Assembly (NCBI RefSeq): GCF_049999945.1
Contig: NZ_JBLYUB010000001.1
Span: 372,001-436,000 of the forward strand
DNA: 64,000 bases
From: Planosporangium spinosum
Lineage (GTDB): Bacteria; Actinomycetota; Actinomycetes; Mycobacteriales; Micromonosporaceae
Direction: 5' to 3'
Position numbers and translations under genes: made by a program. The notes beneath the pieces are model-generated. The model was not told where the DNA came from and did not search any database. It worked only from the letters and a program-made list of their open reading frames with translations. Every line of letters begins with the position of its first letter. The stretch's first letter is position 1. Shown here piece by piece: positions 47,785 to 57,209 of the stretch.

Positions 47785-49200
47785 ATGACGACTGCGACGC
47801 TTCCTCCAGGCCCGTCCACCCCGCACTTCGTCCAGATGGCCTACGCGCTCACCGCGCCGCGCCGCGGCATGCACCGGCTGCGCGACCGCTACGGTGACGC
47901 CTTCACCGTCACCCTGCCGATCTTCGGCCGCGCCGTGGTCGTCAGCGGCGCCGCCGAGATCAAGCAGCTGTTCCTGACCCGTACCGACGTCGCCGACAAC
48001 CTCGAACCCAACCTCGGGCGGATCCTCGGCCCCGGCTCGTTCTTCGCCCTCACCGGGGAGGAGCACCGCCGGCAGCGCAAGCTGCTCGTCCCGCCGTTCC
48101 ACGGCCGCCGGCTCGCCGCGTACGAGACGGTCGTCGAGTCCGAGACGATGCGTGAGCTGGCCTCGTGGCCGCACGGCCGGCCCTTCGCCACCCTGCCGTC
48201 GATGATGCGCATCACGCTCAACGTCATCCTGCGGGCGGTGTTCGGCGCCGAAGGTGCCGAGTTCGCCCAGCTCCGCGAGCTGCTCCCGGCGATGGTCACA
48301 CTCGGCTCCCGGCTGGCACTGGTCCCGGTGCCGACCGTCGACTGGGGACGCCTGAGCCCGTGGGGCCGGTTCTGGATGATGCGCCGCGAGTACGACGCCG
48401 TCGTCGAACGGCTGATCACCAAGGCGGAACAGGACGACCACCTCGACGAGCGCGACGACATCCTCGCGATGATGGTGCAGAGCCGCTACGACGACGGCTC
48501 GTCGATGAGTCACCGCGACGTCGCCGACCAGTTGCTCACCCTGCTCTCCGCCGGGCACGAGACGACGGCCACGACGCTCGCCTGGACGATCGAGCGGATC
48601 CGCCGCCACCCCACGGTCCTGCGTGACCTGGTCGAGGAGGTGGACGCGGGCGGCCGGGCACTCCGCGACGCGACGATCACCGAGGTGCAGCGCACCCGGC
48701 CGGTCATCGACATGGTGGGGCGCCAGGTGAAGACCGACAGCCTGCGACTCGGCCGGTGGACGATCCCGAAGGGGTACGTGATCATGGTCAGCATCGCCCT
48801 GATCCACGACGACGAAACGATCTTCCCGAACGCGCGGGCGTTCGACCCGTCCCGCTTCCGCGACGCGAAACCCGACCTGTACCGGTGGATCCCGTTCGGC
48901 GGCGGTACCCGGCGCTGTCTCGGCGCGGCGTTCGCGACCATGGAGATGGACGTCGTGCTGCGTACGCTGCTGCGCGACCTCACACTGGTGCCGACCGACG
49001 AGCCCGACGAGCGGTGGCACTCCCGCGGTGTCGCCAGCGCGCCGGCGAAGGGGGGTCGGGCGGTCGTGGGTCGCCGGACACCGCAGCGGAGATCATCCAC
49101 CGCGGGGTGGAACGCGGCAGGGCACGCATCCTCGTCGGCCCGGACGCGTACCGTCTCGACGCCCTCGCCCGGATCGCACCCACGCACTACCACGCTGTGA
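47785..49200 (+). CDS. Cytochrome P450 with run-on C-terminal tail
   Basis: A P450 of about 430 residues followed by a spurious tail (to 471). I-helix LLSAGHETTATTLAW, ExxR in TEVQRTRPVI (E-V-Q-R), the PERF-like FDPSRF and the heme loop FGGGTRRCLGAAFATMEM with the cysteine ligand are all intact. It would be a monooxygenase of the CYP1xx/fatty-acid or terpenoid type. The usual C-terminal end is reached near GRAVVGRR (about 49075). After that the reading continues in a sequence of low coding quality for about 40 residues, because the next 190 bp encode the end of a different gene in another frame (see 49068-49253). GGGAAGG precedes ATG 47785. Twin TetR operators lie just upstream. Confidence 0.85.
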   Translation: MTTATLPPGPSTPHFVQMAYALTAPRRGMHRLRDRYGDAFTVTLPIFGRAVVVSGAAEIKQLFLTRTDVADNLEPNLGRILGPGSFFALTGEEHRRQRKLLVPPFHGRRLAAYETVVESETMRELASWPHGRPFATLPSMMRITLNVILRAVFGAEGAEFAQLRELLPAMVTLGSRLALVPVPTVDWGRLSPWGRFWMMRREYDAVVERLITKAEQDDHLDERDDILAMMVQSRYDDGSSMSHRDVADQLLTLLSAGHETTATTLAWTIERIRRHPTVLRDLVEEVDAGGRALRDATITEVQRTRPVIDMVGRQVKTDSLRLGRWTIPKGYVIMVSIALIHDDETIFPNARAFDPSRFRDAKPDLYRWIPFGGGTRRCLGAAFATMEMDVVLRTLLRDLTLVPTDEPDERWHSRGVASAPAKGGRAVVGRRTPQRRSSTAGWNAAGHASSSARTRTVSTPSPGSHPRTTTL

Positions 49201-49253
49201 TCTCGCGCCTGATGTCCGGGGTGCGCGCCCGCCGGAAGGAGGCCGTGCGATGA
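49068..49253 (+). pseudogene. Remnant C-terminus of a short-chain dehydrogenase gene
   Basis: Overlapping the P450 tail in another frame is the reading SPDTAAEIIHRGVERGRARI followed by LVGPDAYRLDALARIAPTHY and HAVISRLMSG, ending in EAVR and TGA at 49251-49253. This matches the C-terminal helix region of mycobacterial-type SDRs (T.E.AA..I..G...GRARILVG.DAY..D.LAR). No catalytic core precedes it, so a deletion has joined the P450 end to the SDR end. Its stop overlaps the next start (ATGA), as expected of the original operon. Confidence 0.65.
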
Positions 49254-50737
49254 CCACGACCGAACACGTCGACGTGCTGATCGTCGGCGCCGGGCTGTCC
49301 GGCATCGGCGCCGCGCACCACCTCCGGTCGGCCTTCCCCGACCGGACCTACACGATCCTGGAGGCGCGGGAAGCCATCGGGGGCACGTGGGACCTGTTCC
49401 GGTACCCCGGGGTGCGCTCCGACTCGGACATGCACACCCTCGGCTACCGGTTCCGGCCATGGACGCAGACCAGGGCCATCGCGGACGGGCCGTCGATCCT
49501 GCGCTACATCCGCGACACCGCCGCCGAGGCCGGCATCGACCGGCACATCCGGTTCGGGCACCGGGTGGTCCGCGCGGAGTGGTCCAGCGACGACGCGCGC
49601 TGGACGGTGGAGGCGGTGCACGACGGCCGACCCGTCCGGCTGACCGCGCACTTCCTGTACGTGTGCAGCGGCTACTACCGTTACGACACCGGCCACACGC
49701 CGGACTTCCCCGGCATCGACCGGTTCGGCGGCACGGTCGTCCACCCGCAGCACTGGCCGGCCGACCTCGACTACACCGGCAGGAAGGTCGTCGTGATCGG
49801 CAGCGGCGCGACGGCCGTGACGCTCGTCCCGGCCCTGACCGACCGGGCCGCCCACGTGACGATGCTGCAGCGCTCCCCCACCTACATCGCGACCCTGCCC
49901 GCCGAGGACCCGATCGCGATGCGGCTGCGGCGCCTGCTCGGCGTGCGCCGCGCCTACCCGGTCACCCGGTGGAAGAACGTCGCCTTCGGCACGCTGCTCT
50001 ACCAGCTCAGCCGGCGCCGGCCGGGCACCGTGAAGTCGATGCTCCGGAAAGCCGCGATCAAGCAGCTACCGCCCGGCTACGAGGTCGACACCCACTTCGC
50101 CCCTCGGTACGACCCGTGGGACCAGCGGCTGTGCATCGCGCCCGACGGCGACCTGTTCACCGCGATCCGCCACGGCCGCGCCTCGGTGGTCACCGACCGG
50201 ATCAGGGAGTTCACCGAGACGGGGCTGCGCCTGGAGTCCGGCGCCGAACTCTCCGCCGACATCGTCGTCACCGCCACCGGGCTGCGCCTGCTGGCACTCG
50301 GCGGCATGCACCTGTCCGTCGACGGCCGCGACGTCTCACTGCCGGAGACCATGGCGTACAAGGGCATGATGCTGTCCGGCGTGCCGAACTTCACCTTCAC
50401 CATCGGGTACACCAACGCGTCCTGGACGCTCAAGGCCGACCTGGTCAGCGAGTACGTCGTGCGGCTGCTGCGGTACCTGGACGCACACGGCTACGACCGG
50501 TGCGTGCCGACCAACACCGACCCGGGGGTGACCGCGCGGCCGCTGCTGGACTTCCAGGCCGGGTACGTGCTGCGCTCCATCGACGAGTTCCCGAAGGCCG
50601 GCTCACGGGCTCCGTGGCGGCTGGGCATGAGCTACGCGCACGACGTGCTGGCGCTGCGGTACGGCCGGATCGACGACGGCGTGCTGCGGTTCCAGCGCCG
50701 CACCGACCGGGCCCCGACCGTTCCCCACCGGTCGTGA
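49250..50737 (+). CDS. Flavin-containing / Baeyer-Villiger-type monooxygenase
   Basis: A 495-residue FAD- and NADPH-dependent monooxygenase. The FAD Rossmann motif VLIVGAGLSGIGAA at the N-terminus, the fingerprint FGGTVVHPQHWP (F-x-G-x3-H-x3-W-P) and the NADPH motif VVVIGSGATAVTLVPAL are intact, followed by VVTATGL. The overall sequence is close to mycobacterial MymA-type enzymes, which act on lipids or mycolate precursors; the P450-SDR-FMO order and TetR partner also recall such clusters. It probably oxidises a hydrophobic ketone or aldehyde. ATG 49250 overlaps the SDR-remnant stop by 4 nt. Convergent with the caspase gene, 16 nt away. Confidence 0.88.
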   Translation: MTTTEHVDVLIVGAGLSGIGAAHHLRSAFPDRTYTILEAREAIGGTWDLFRYPGVRSDSDMHTLGYRFRPWTQTRAIADGPSILRYIRDTAAEAGIDRHIRFGHRVVRAEWSSDDARWTVEAVHDGRPVRLTAHFLYVCSGYYRYDTGHTPDFPGIDRFGGTVVHPQHWPADLDYTGRKVVVIGSGATAVTLVPALTDRAAHVTMLQRSPTYIATLPAEDPIAMRLRRLLGVRRAYPVTRWKNVAFGTLLYQLSRRRPGTVKSMLRKAAIKQLPPGYEVDTHFAPRYDPWDQRLCIAPDGDLFTAIRHGRASVVTDRIREFTETGLRLESGAELSADIVVTATGLRLLALGGMHLSVDGRDVSLPETMAYKGMMLSGVPNFTFTIGYTNASWTLKADLVSEYVVRLLRYLDAHGYDRCVPTNTDPGVTARPLLDFQAGYVLRSIDEFPKAGSRAPWRLGMSYAHDVLALRYGRIDDGVLRFQRRTDRAPTVPHRS

Positions 50738-50753
50738 GCGCACCGTCGGACGG

Positions 50754-53700
50754 CTACGGCCGGTGCGGGCAGGTCTGTTCGTAGGTCAGGTCATTCACGT
50801 ACTGCTTCCACTCGGCGCGGTTGAGCCCGCGGCCGGTCCGCTCGCAGGCCCGCTCGACGGCGTGGTCACGGAGGTCGTTGAGTGCGGTGACGTCCCGCAG
50901 CAGGACGGTGCTGTCGCCGCCGCCGGTGGCCACCAGGTGCCCGTCCGGGCTGAACGCGACCGCGAGCACCGCATCGGCGTGGCCGGAGTACCGGGCGATG
51001 CGCCGAGCCTGCTTCGCGTCGGTGGTGTCCCACAGGACCATGGTCCGGTCGTTGCTCACGGTCGCGAGGGTGCGCCCGTCGGGGCTGAACGCCGCTCCGC
51101 GTACCCAACTGGTGTGGTACGTGAGGGGCACGCCACGTCGGTGCGGGCTGCGGGGATCGCTGATGTCCCACACCATCACGCTGGAGTCGAGGCCGCCGGT
51201 GGCGAGGCTGTCTCCCTTCGGGCTGAATGCCAGGGTGGTCACCCAACTGGTGTGGCCGGCGAGGGGTTGGCCGATCTGGTGGGGCCGAGCAGGGGCGCTG
51301 GTGTCCCAGAGGATCACGGTGCCGTTGTTCCCGCCGGCGGCGAGCGTGCGCCCGTCCGGGCTGAACGCCACCGCGTACACCTGTCCCTGTGCGCCGGTGA
51401 GCCGGCCCAGCTCACGGACCCGGGCCGGATCTCCGACGTCCCACAGGGTCACGGTGTCGGCGCTTCCCGTGGCCAGGACGTGCCCGTCCGGACTGAATGC
51501 CACCGTGGTCACGGCTGACCCCTGGACGGTGAGGGGTTGGCCGACCCGGCGGGGATGCTCCGGGTCGGCGATGTCCCACAGGATCGCGGTGCCGTCCTCA
51601 CTGCCGGTGACCAGCATGCGCCCCTCGGGGTGGAACGCCACCGCGTTCACCCAGCCGGTGTGGCCGGCGAGTTGGCTGAGTTTGTGGAAGGTGCCGGGCT
51701 GGCCCGGGTCGCTGATGTCCCACAGCTTCGCCGTGTTGTCGGCGCTGCCGCTGGCGAGCATGTGCCCGTCGCGGCTGAACGCCACCGCGCGTACCGCGTC
51801 CGCATGTTGCAGGTGGATGAGCGTGCGGAGCTGGCCGGGGCTGCCGTGGGTCCAGAGGATCACGGTATTGTCGGTGCTCCCGGTGGCGAGGAACTTCCAC
51901 TCCGGCGCGAACGCCACCGCGAGGGACCAGTTGGTGTGGCCGCCCAGCTCGTCGCTGGTCTGGCGCGGACGCGCGGGGTCGGCGACATCCCACGAGATGA
52001 CCGCGTGGTCCGCGCCGGCCGCGGCGACGGCCGTGCCGTTCCGGCTGAACACCACGGCCCGTACCGGGCTGCCGTGTCCACTGAGTTGACTGACCGGGTG
52101 GGCCCGGCTCGGATCACCGGTGTCCCACAGGATGACCGAGGCGTCGCCGCCACCGCTGGCCAGCACCCGCCCGTCCGGGCTGAACACCAGCGCGGTCAGC
52201 GCATCGGTATGGCCGGTGAGTGGCTGGCCGAGCTGCCGGGGCTGGGCGGGGTTGCCGACGTCCCACAGGATGACCGAGTTGTCGCCGCCACCGCTGGCCA
52301 GCACCAGCCCATCCGGGCTGAACGCCACCGCACCCACCACGGCCTTGTGCGCACGGAGCGGGGCGAGCTGCCGGGGCCGGGCGGGATTGCCGACGTCCCA
52401 CAGCAGAACCGCGCTGTCACCGCCACCGCTGGCCAGCACCCGCCCATCCGGACTGAACGCCAGCGCGCGCACCCCACCGGCGTGCGCGGTGACCGGCTGG
52501 CCGAGCTGCCGGGGTTGGGCGGGATCGCCGACGTCCCACAGGGCCACCGCGTTGTCGGTGCCGGTGGCCAGCGTCCGGCCGTCGGGGGTGAACGCCACCG
52601 CGCTCACCCAGCCGTGGCCCTTGAGCTCACCGAGCCTGCGCGGGCGGGTCGGATCATCGACGTCCCAGAGGAGGGTGCTGTCGAGACTGCCGCTGGCGAG
52701 CACCCGCCCGTCGGGGCTGAACGCCACCGCGGTCACCACACCGGTGTGCCCGGCCAGGGTCGCCGCGTACGGCGCGACGAGGCTGCTGGTCAGGCTCGCG
52801 GCCGTCGCCTCGCTGTGGGTGAGCCGGTCGGCCGCGATACCGAGCATGAGCCCCAGCTGCGGGGCATTGTCGTAGGTGGCTTCGGCCCGGCTGACCAGCT
52901 CTCGCGAGACGGCCGCCCGTTGCTGGGTCACGGCTCTCCGCTGCCCGATCACGGCGAACACCGTCGCGACCAACGAGACCACGAGCATCGACGCCAGCCC
53001 CGCGATCACGCCGGCGCGGATCCGGCGGCGGCGGCGGTCGGCGCGTGCGCTCGCGCCGAGAAACTCCCGCGCGAGCGCGCCGAGTTGGCCGGGATGGCCG
53101 TCGGCCCAGTCCCGCGCCAGTTCGAGTTTGCTGTCGCGGTACAGCTCGACCGGGTCGCGCCCGGCCCGCTCCCAGCCGGCGGCGTCGTCGCTGAGCTTCT
53201 GCTGTACCAGCAGGCCAGCCCGGTCCTCGTCGATCCAGCCGCGGAGCCGGGGCCACGCGCGCAGCAGGGCTTCGTGGGCGATCTGGGCGGTGTCGTCGTC
53301 CACGGTGATCAGGCGGGCCTTGGCGAGGGCGTCGCGGGCGCGGGCGACCGCGGTGGCGTCCACGTCGGGACGTTCGTCGACCAGCTCGGTCAGGCTGACC
53401 CGGCGGCGGGTGTCCTCGGTCGCCTCGCCGAGGCGCACCATACGCAGCAGCATCAACCGCGCCGCCCGCTGTCCGGCCGGATCGAGACCGTCGTGGACCC
53501 GGTCGGCTTCCCGGGTGACCGCGTCCCAGATACCGCCGGTGGCGGCGTACCCGGCGATGGTGAGGGTCCGGCCCTCGCGCCTGCCCCAGGTGAGCAGCAG
53601 CGCGTAGGACAGCAGCGGCAGGGTCCCGCCGGCGAAGTCGTGGTCGGCCCGCAGGTCGTGCAGCAGCAGGTCGGCCAGCCCCTCCTCCAGCCCGAGGCCG

Positions 53701-55232
53701 GCGGCCGCCGCGGGCTTCTCGATGGCCTCGCGCAGCTGGTCGGGGGTCATCGGCGCGGCCAGGACACTCCGGTCCCTCAGCACGCCCGCCAGGTCCGGGT
53801 AGGCCATGCAGTGGGGATAGAAGTCCGCGCGCAACCCCAGCACGACCAGGAGCGGGGGTTCGGTGGCGTCCCCGGGACGGACGCCGGCGGCGCAGACCGC
53901 CGCGATGAAGACGCGCCGCTCGTCCTCGTCCTGACACGCGGTGAACAGCTCCTCGAACTGGTCCACCACCAGCAGCAGCCGCCCGCCGGGCACGTCCTTC
54001 CCACCGGCCTGCCGGCGCAGTGCCCGGCGGGCGATCCCGACGAGCCGCGACGGATCGGCGCGGAGGTCCGCCCGCACCTCGTCCTCGGTCATCCCCGCCG
54101 GCCGGGCCAGCCGGGCCGCCAGGGTGTCCACCGGCCGCCCGCCGGGCGTGAGCACCAGGTGCGGCCAGGTCCGCGAACCGGGGAGGCGGCACTCTCCCCG
54201 GTCCATGGCGGGGATCAACCCCGCGCGCAGCAACGAGGACTTCCCCACTCCGGACAGGCCGACCAGGGCGATCGGGCGCCCGTCGGAGGCCCCCGCCGCC
54301 ACCCGGCCGACCAGCTCAGCGATCAGCGCGTCCCGGCCGAAGAAGAACCTGGCGTCGTCGGCCGTGAAGCTGTCCAGACCTCGGTAGGGGCAGGGCGGCT
54401 CGACCTGGTCCGCCACCGGCACCGCGTCGGCGGCCGGGCGCCTGGTGGGCGGTGGTACCGCCGCCGGGTTGGCGGCCAGGACCAGGTCGCCGGCCTGGCC
54501 GCTGAGGTGCCGCTCGGGCGCGGGCAGGTCGCGCTGCGGCAACACGCGACGCAGGTACTGGTAGGCGTACTCGATCGTGAGTTCCGGAAACCCCGCCGGG
54601 TCACCGTCGCGCAGCAGCGTGATCAGCGCACCGGTGAACGCCGTGTACCTCTCCCCGGCGGGGGCCAGCGCCGGCTCGTCCCGGGAGGAGGAGGCAAGCA
54701 CGTACGTGCCGCCCAGCGCGGCCAGTTCGAACGCGTCGTTCGCCGCGGTGCCCAGCGAGCCGTGCGCCCGCCCGGCGAAGCAGCAGTCCAGCACGACGAC
54801 GATCGAGGTGGCCGGGCAGGTGCTGAGCGCGTCCCGCAGCGCCTGGTACGGCAACGCCTTGTACGCCAACCCGGTGAACGGGTCGTCGGTCGCGCTGGTC
54901 GCCAGGTACAACTCGTTGCCGGCGCTGACGAGCCCGTGCCCGACGTAGTAGACCACCAGCACGTCGGTTGCCTCGTCGGCGACCGCGGTCAGGGCGCTGC
55001 CCAGTTCGACCGGGTCCCGCGGATCGACGAGGGTGCGGAGGTTGTCCGGGCTCGCACCGCACCGGTCGACCAGGACACTCTTCAGGTCCCGGATCGTGTC
55101 CGCGACCGCCGGCACGTCCGGCAGGCGGGAACCGCTCACGTGCGTGCCCGTACCCACCAGCAGGACCCGGGATCCGGCGGGACTCAACGCGGTCACGAGC
55201 CGCGGGCCTGCCGGATCAGCCGGCGTCACCAC
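50754..55232 (-). CDS. Caspase-like / nSTAND ATPase / WD40 repeat protein (conflict-system effector)
   Basis: A 1492-residue multidomain protein. Residues ~20-245: caspase-like peptidase with the dyad in YYVGHG (His99) and VVLDCCFAG (Cys150/151). Residues ~280-700: nSTAND NTPase beginning CPYRGLDSFTADDARFFFGRD, with P-loop GLSGVGKSS (325-333), Walker B LLLVVDQFEELF and winged-helix-like parts. A membrane segment (AGVIAGLASMLVVSLVATVFAVIG) follows, then 14 WD40 units (two seven-bladed propellers; motifs like AVAFSPDGRVLASGG and ILWDV), most with nearly identical sequence. The likely logic is sensor propellers, NTPase switch and protease output, possibly causing cell death on infection. GTG 55232 or GTG 55229 (GGGGAGG 3-6 nt upstream) starts it, overlapping the EACC1 gene by up to 17 nt. 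Confidence 0.92.
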   Translation of the reverse strand: MVTPADPAGPRLVTALSPAGSRVLLVGTGTHVSGSRLPDVPAVADTIRDLKSVLVDRCGASPDNLRTLVDPRDPVELGSALTAVADEATDVLVVYYVGHGLVSAGNELYLATSATDDPFTGLAYKALPYQALRDALSTCPATSIVVVLDCCFAGRAHGSLGTAANDAFELAALGGTYVLASSSRDEPALAPAGERYTAFTGALITLLRDGDPAGFPELTIEYAYQYLRRVLPQRDLPAPERHLSGQAGDLVLAANPAAVPPPTRRPAADAVPVADQVEPPCPYRGLDSFTADDARFFFGRDALIAELVGRVAAGASDGRPIALVGLSGVGKSSLLRAGLIPAMDRGECRLPGSRTWPHLVLTPGGRPVDTLAARLARPAGMTEDEVRADLRADPSRLVGIARRALRRQAGGKDVPGGRLLLVVDQFEELFTACQDEDERRVFIAAVCAAGVRPGDATEPPLLVVLGLRADFYPHCMAYPDLAGVLRDRSVLAAPMTPDQLREAIEKPAAAAGLGLEEGLADLLLHDLRADHDFAGGTLPLLSYALLLTWGRREGRTLTIAGYAATGGIWDAVTREADRVHDGLDPAGQRAARLMLLRMVRLGEATEDTRRRVSLTELVDERPDVDATAVARARDALAKARLITVDDDTAQIAHEALLRAWPRLRGWIDEDRAGLLVQQKLSDDAAGWERAGRDPVELYRDSKLELARDWADGHPGQLGALAREFLGASARADRRRRRIRAGVIAGLASMLVVSLVATVFAVIGQRRAVTQQRAAVSRELVSRAEATYDNAPQLGLMLGIAADRLTHSEATAASLTSSLVAPYAATLAGHTGVVTAVAFSPDGRVLASGSLDSTLLWDVDDPTRPRRLGELKGHGWVSAVAFTPDGRTLATGTDNAVALWDVGDPAQPRQLGQPVTAHAGGVRALAFSPDGRVLASGGGDSAVLLWDVGNPARPRQLAPLRAHKAVVGAVAFSPDGLVLASGGGDNSVILWDVGNPAQPRQLGQPLTGHTDALTALVFSPDGRVLASGGGDASVILWDTGDPSRAHPVSQLSGHGSPVRAVVFSRNGTAVAAAGADHAVISWDVADPARPRQTSDELGGHTNWSLAVAFAPEWKFLATGSTDNTVILWTHGSPGQLRTLIHLQHADAVRAVAFSRDGHMLASGSADNTAKLWDISDPGQPGTFHKLSQLAGHTGWVNAVAFHPEGRMLVTGSEDGTAILWDIADPEHPRRVGQPLTVQGSAVTTVAFSPDGHVLATGSADTVTLWDVGDPARVRELGRLTGAQGQVYAVAFSPDGRTLAAGGNNGTVILWDTSAPARPHQIGQPLAGHTSWVTTLAFSPKGDSLATGGLDSSVMVWDISDPRSPHRRGVPLTYHTSWVRGAAFSPDGRTLATVSNDRTMVLWDTTDAKQARRIARYSGHADAVLAVAFSPDGHLVATGGGDSTVLLRDVTALNDLRDHAVERACERTGRGLNRAEWKQYVNDLTYEQTCPHRP

Positions 55233-55665
55233 GGACCTCCCCGGGGCCGTCGAGGGCGCGGGTCAGGTCCGCGGTCAGCGCCCGGACCTCGGCCGGGCTC
55301 ATGGCACCGGTGAGCGGTGCGCTCAGCTCGAACGACGCCCCGTCCGTCCGCGTCACCTTCACGCTGACGGTGCCGGGCCGGCGACGTATCCAGGAGATCA
55401 GGGCGGTCACCATGGCGGTGGCGACCCCGCCGGGGCCCAGCACGACCGTGAGCGCCTCCACGACCCCGCCCAGCGTGCCGGGCGCCGGCGGCGGCTCCGC
55501 GAACCGGACCCGGCCCCGTAGCGCGTGCTCCGCGAGCAACCAGGACTGCAACGAGCGCAGTTCGTCCGCCGGGCGGTCGCCTTCTACCTCGACCGTCACG
55601 TCCACCAGTGCCTCCGGCGTTTCGACGACAATCGACCGGTCCCGCTCACCGTCCTGAGTGGCCAT
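55216..55665 (-). CDS. EACC1 (effector-associated constant component 1) protein
   Basis: A 149-residue protein. Its pattern, VTVEVEGDRPADELRSLQSWLLAEHALRGRVRF, then a hydrophobic stretch LGGVVEALTVVLGPGGVATAMVTALISWIRRRPGTVSVKVTRTDGASFELSAP, matches the EACC1 family defined in actinobacterial NTP-dependent conflict systems, where it is encoded directly before caspase-like or other peptidase effectors. The central segment could be a membrane hairpin. It overlaps the caspase-STAND-WD40 gene by 14-17 nt, the fixed order of such systems. ATG 55665 has no clear ribosome-binding site. Its proposed role is to couple effector activity to membrane or signal recognition, not experimentally settled to my knowledge. 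Confidence 0.85.
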   Translation of the reverse strand: MATQDGERDRSIVVETPEALVDVTVEVEGDRPADELRSLQSWLLAEHALRGRVRFAEPPPAPGTLGGVVEALTVVLGPGGVATAMVTALISWIRRRPGTVSVKVTRTDGASFELSAPLTGAMSPAEVRALTADLTRALDGPGEVRGDAG

Positions 55666-55762
55666 CGTGTCACACGATCATGGAACCTGTCCGTCCCGTC
55701 CGGAGGCGGTGCGCCGGCGCGGCTCAGCGGCCGTAGCCGGCCCGGGCTGCCCCGACACCGGC

Positions 55763-56980
55763 TCAGGGGCCGTAGCTGGCCTGTTCGACGGCGAAGACGT
55801 TGCGGTGGCCGCGAGTCTCCTGCAGTGACCACAGCAGGTCGGGGTTGGTCGCGTCCTCCCAGTAGCTGATGCTCTCGCCGCCACCGACCCAGCCATGGGT
55901 GCGCGCTCCCGTCGACGGCGTCCAGTAGTAGAGCTGCTTGGCCCCGGACGAGTTGAACCACCAGCGCCCGTTGTGCGAGGCGACCCCGTTGAGCTTGTAC
56001 CAGGGCAGTTGCAGCGCTTCCGAGGCCGTGGTCGTCGCGGCGAAGGTGGTGGCGCCCGAGGCGAACGGGAACCGGATCGCGCGCGGCGCCCGGTTCGGGT
56101 AGCCGGAGCAGCCGGACTGACAGGTGTACTCGGCCATGACGATCGAGCCGCTGACCCGGTCGAGGGAGATCGTCGACCAGGCCAGCGGGGTGCCCGAGGT
56201 GGTGCCCGCGGTGACCACGCCGATCTGGGGCAGGACGTACGCGTAGTTGTGGGCGTAGTACGTGCCGTCGGGCTGCCGGCCGATCTGGCCCGCGGTACCG
56301 CCGGTGTTCGTCTTGAGGATCTTCCTCAGGTCGAACACGCGCATGCCGCGGCCGGTGTCGGCGACGTAGAGGTAGTCCCCGTACCAGGACACCCCGCCGG
56401 CGTGGATCGGGATGTCCTTGAAGGTCGGCGCCGCGGCGGTGCCCGTCGGCTCGACGAGCAGGATCTTCCGGTACTTGTTCGGATAGTCCGCGTCCCAGTC
56501 GACGAGCGTGATCCGGCTGCGGGACTGCGCGCCGTCGCACCCGTCCGTGGTGTACCAGCTGACCAGGATGAGCTGGTGACCGTCGTAGGTGCCGCCGCCC
56601 GCGGTTCCGACGGCGTCCCGGCTGGTCGTGATGCCCTGCGGCCAGTTCGCGCAGTCGTTGTTGTCGCCGGAGTCGCCGGAGTCGCCCGTGTCGCCCCGGT
56701 CGAATGCGAACCCGCCCACGTATCCCGCGAGCCCCAGCGAGTCGGTGATGGCCTCCCGGTCATGGTTGGCGTTGTCCATGACCGTGTGCACGGCGGCCGT
56801 CCCCAGCGTGGCGACGAGCGCGTCGTTCACCGCGTCGAACTGGTGGTAGGTGGACGTCAGCGTGAACTGGCCGGGCGGCAGCGAGGTGGGTACGCTCGCG
56901 GCGTACCCGGGTGTGGCGGTGAGGGTGGCGGCGGCCACGACGAACGCGCCGGTCATGATGCTGAGGGCAGTCTTACGCAC
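55763..56980 (-). CDS. Secreted protein of unknown function
   Basis: A 405-residue exported protein: signal peptide (RKTALSIMTGAFVVAAATLTATPGYA), then a region with GDTGDSGDSGDNNDC, an Asp/Gly calcium-loop-like stretch, and a strand-rich body (GGGTYDGHQLILVSWYTTDG, GGVSWYGDYLYVADTGRGMRVFDLR, YVLPQIGVVTAGTTSGTPLAWSTISLDR, LNGVASHNGRWWFNSSGAKQLYYWTPSTG, ISYWEDATNPDLLWSLQETRGHRNVFAVEQA). It resembles actinobacterial secreted propeller-like proteins of unknown role. Two to three Cys pairs may form disulfides. It is 97 nt downstream of the EACC1 start on the same strand, but no functional link is evident. GTG 56980 follows GGGGATCC. Confidence 0.7.
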   Translation of the reverse strand: MRKTALSIMTGAFVVAAATLTATPGYAASVPTSLPPGQFTLTSTYHQFDAVNDALVATLGTAAVHTVMDNANHDREAITDSLGLAGYVGGFAFDRGDTGDSGDSGDNNDCANWPQGITTSRDAVGTAGGGTYDGHQLILVSWYTTDGCDGAQSRSRITLVDWDADYPNKYRKILLVEPTGTAAAPTFKDIPIHAGGVSWYGDYLYVADTGRGMRVFDLRKILKTNTGGTAGQIGRQPDGTYYAHNYAYVLPQIGVVTAGTTSGTPLAWSTISLDRVSGSIVMAEYTCQSGCSGYPNRAPRAIRFPFASGATTFAATTTASEALQLPWYKLNGVASHNGRWWFNSSGAKQLYYWTPSTGARTHGWVGGGESISYWEDATNPDLLWSLQETRGHRNVFAVEQASYGP

Positions 56981-57209
56981 TGGTATGACAGGATCCCCGT
57001 CGCAGTCCGGATGACCGTGTCACGATATGCATGTCGGTCTTTGGTTGTCGAGAACCGTCACGTGGCCGTGGGCGGATCCGGTACGGACGGCGCCGTCGGG
57101 GCATGCCGGAGGCCACCTCCCCCCAAGGCACCCGGGGATGAAGGTGCCCACGCTGCCCGGCGGGCGGGCCGCTGACGATGACGGAGACGTACCCGCCGCC
57201 GCGTGGCGG

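Noticed and set aside
47785..50737. P450 plus monooxygenase plus PptT as a natural-product cluster
   Set aside because: There are no PKS, NRPS, terpene synthase or other core biosynthetic genes, and the PPTase lies 37 kb away in a housekeeping-type pair.
51537..55313. A 1258-residue open frame on the plus strand opposite the WD40 gene
   Set aside because: It is a shadow of the high-GC minus-strand gene; it has no recognisable domain, while the minus frame has caspase, NTPase and WD40 motifs.
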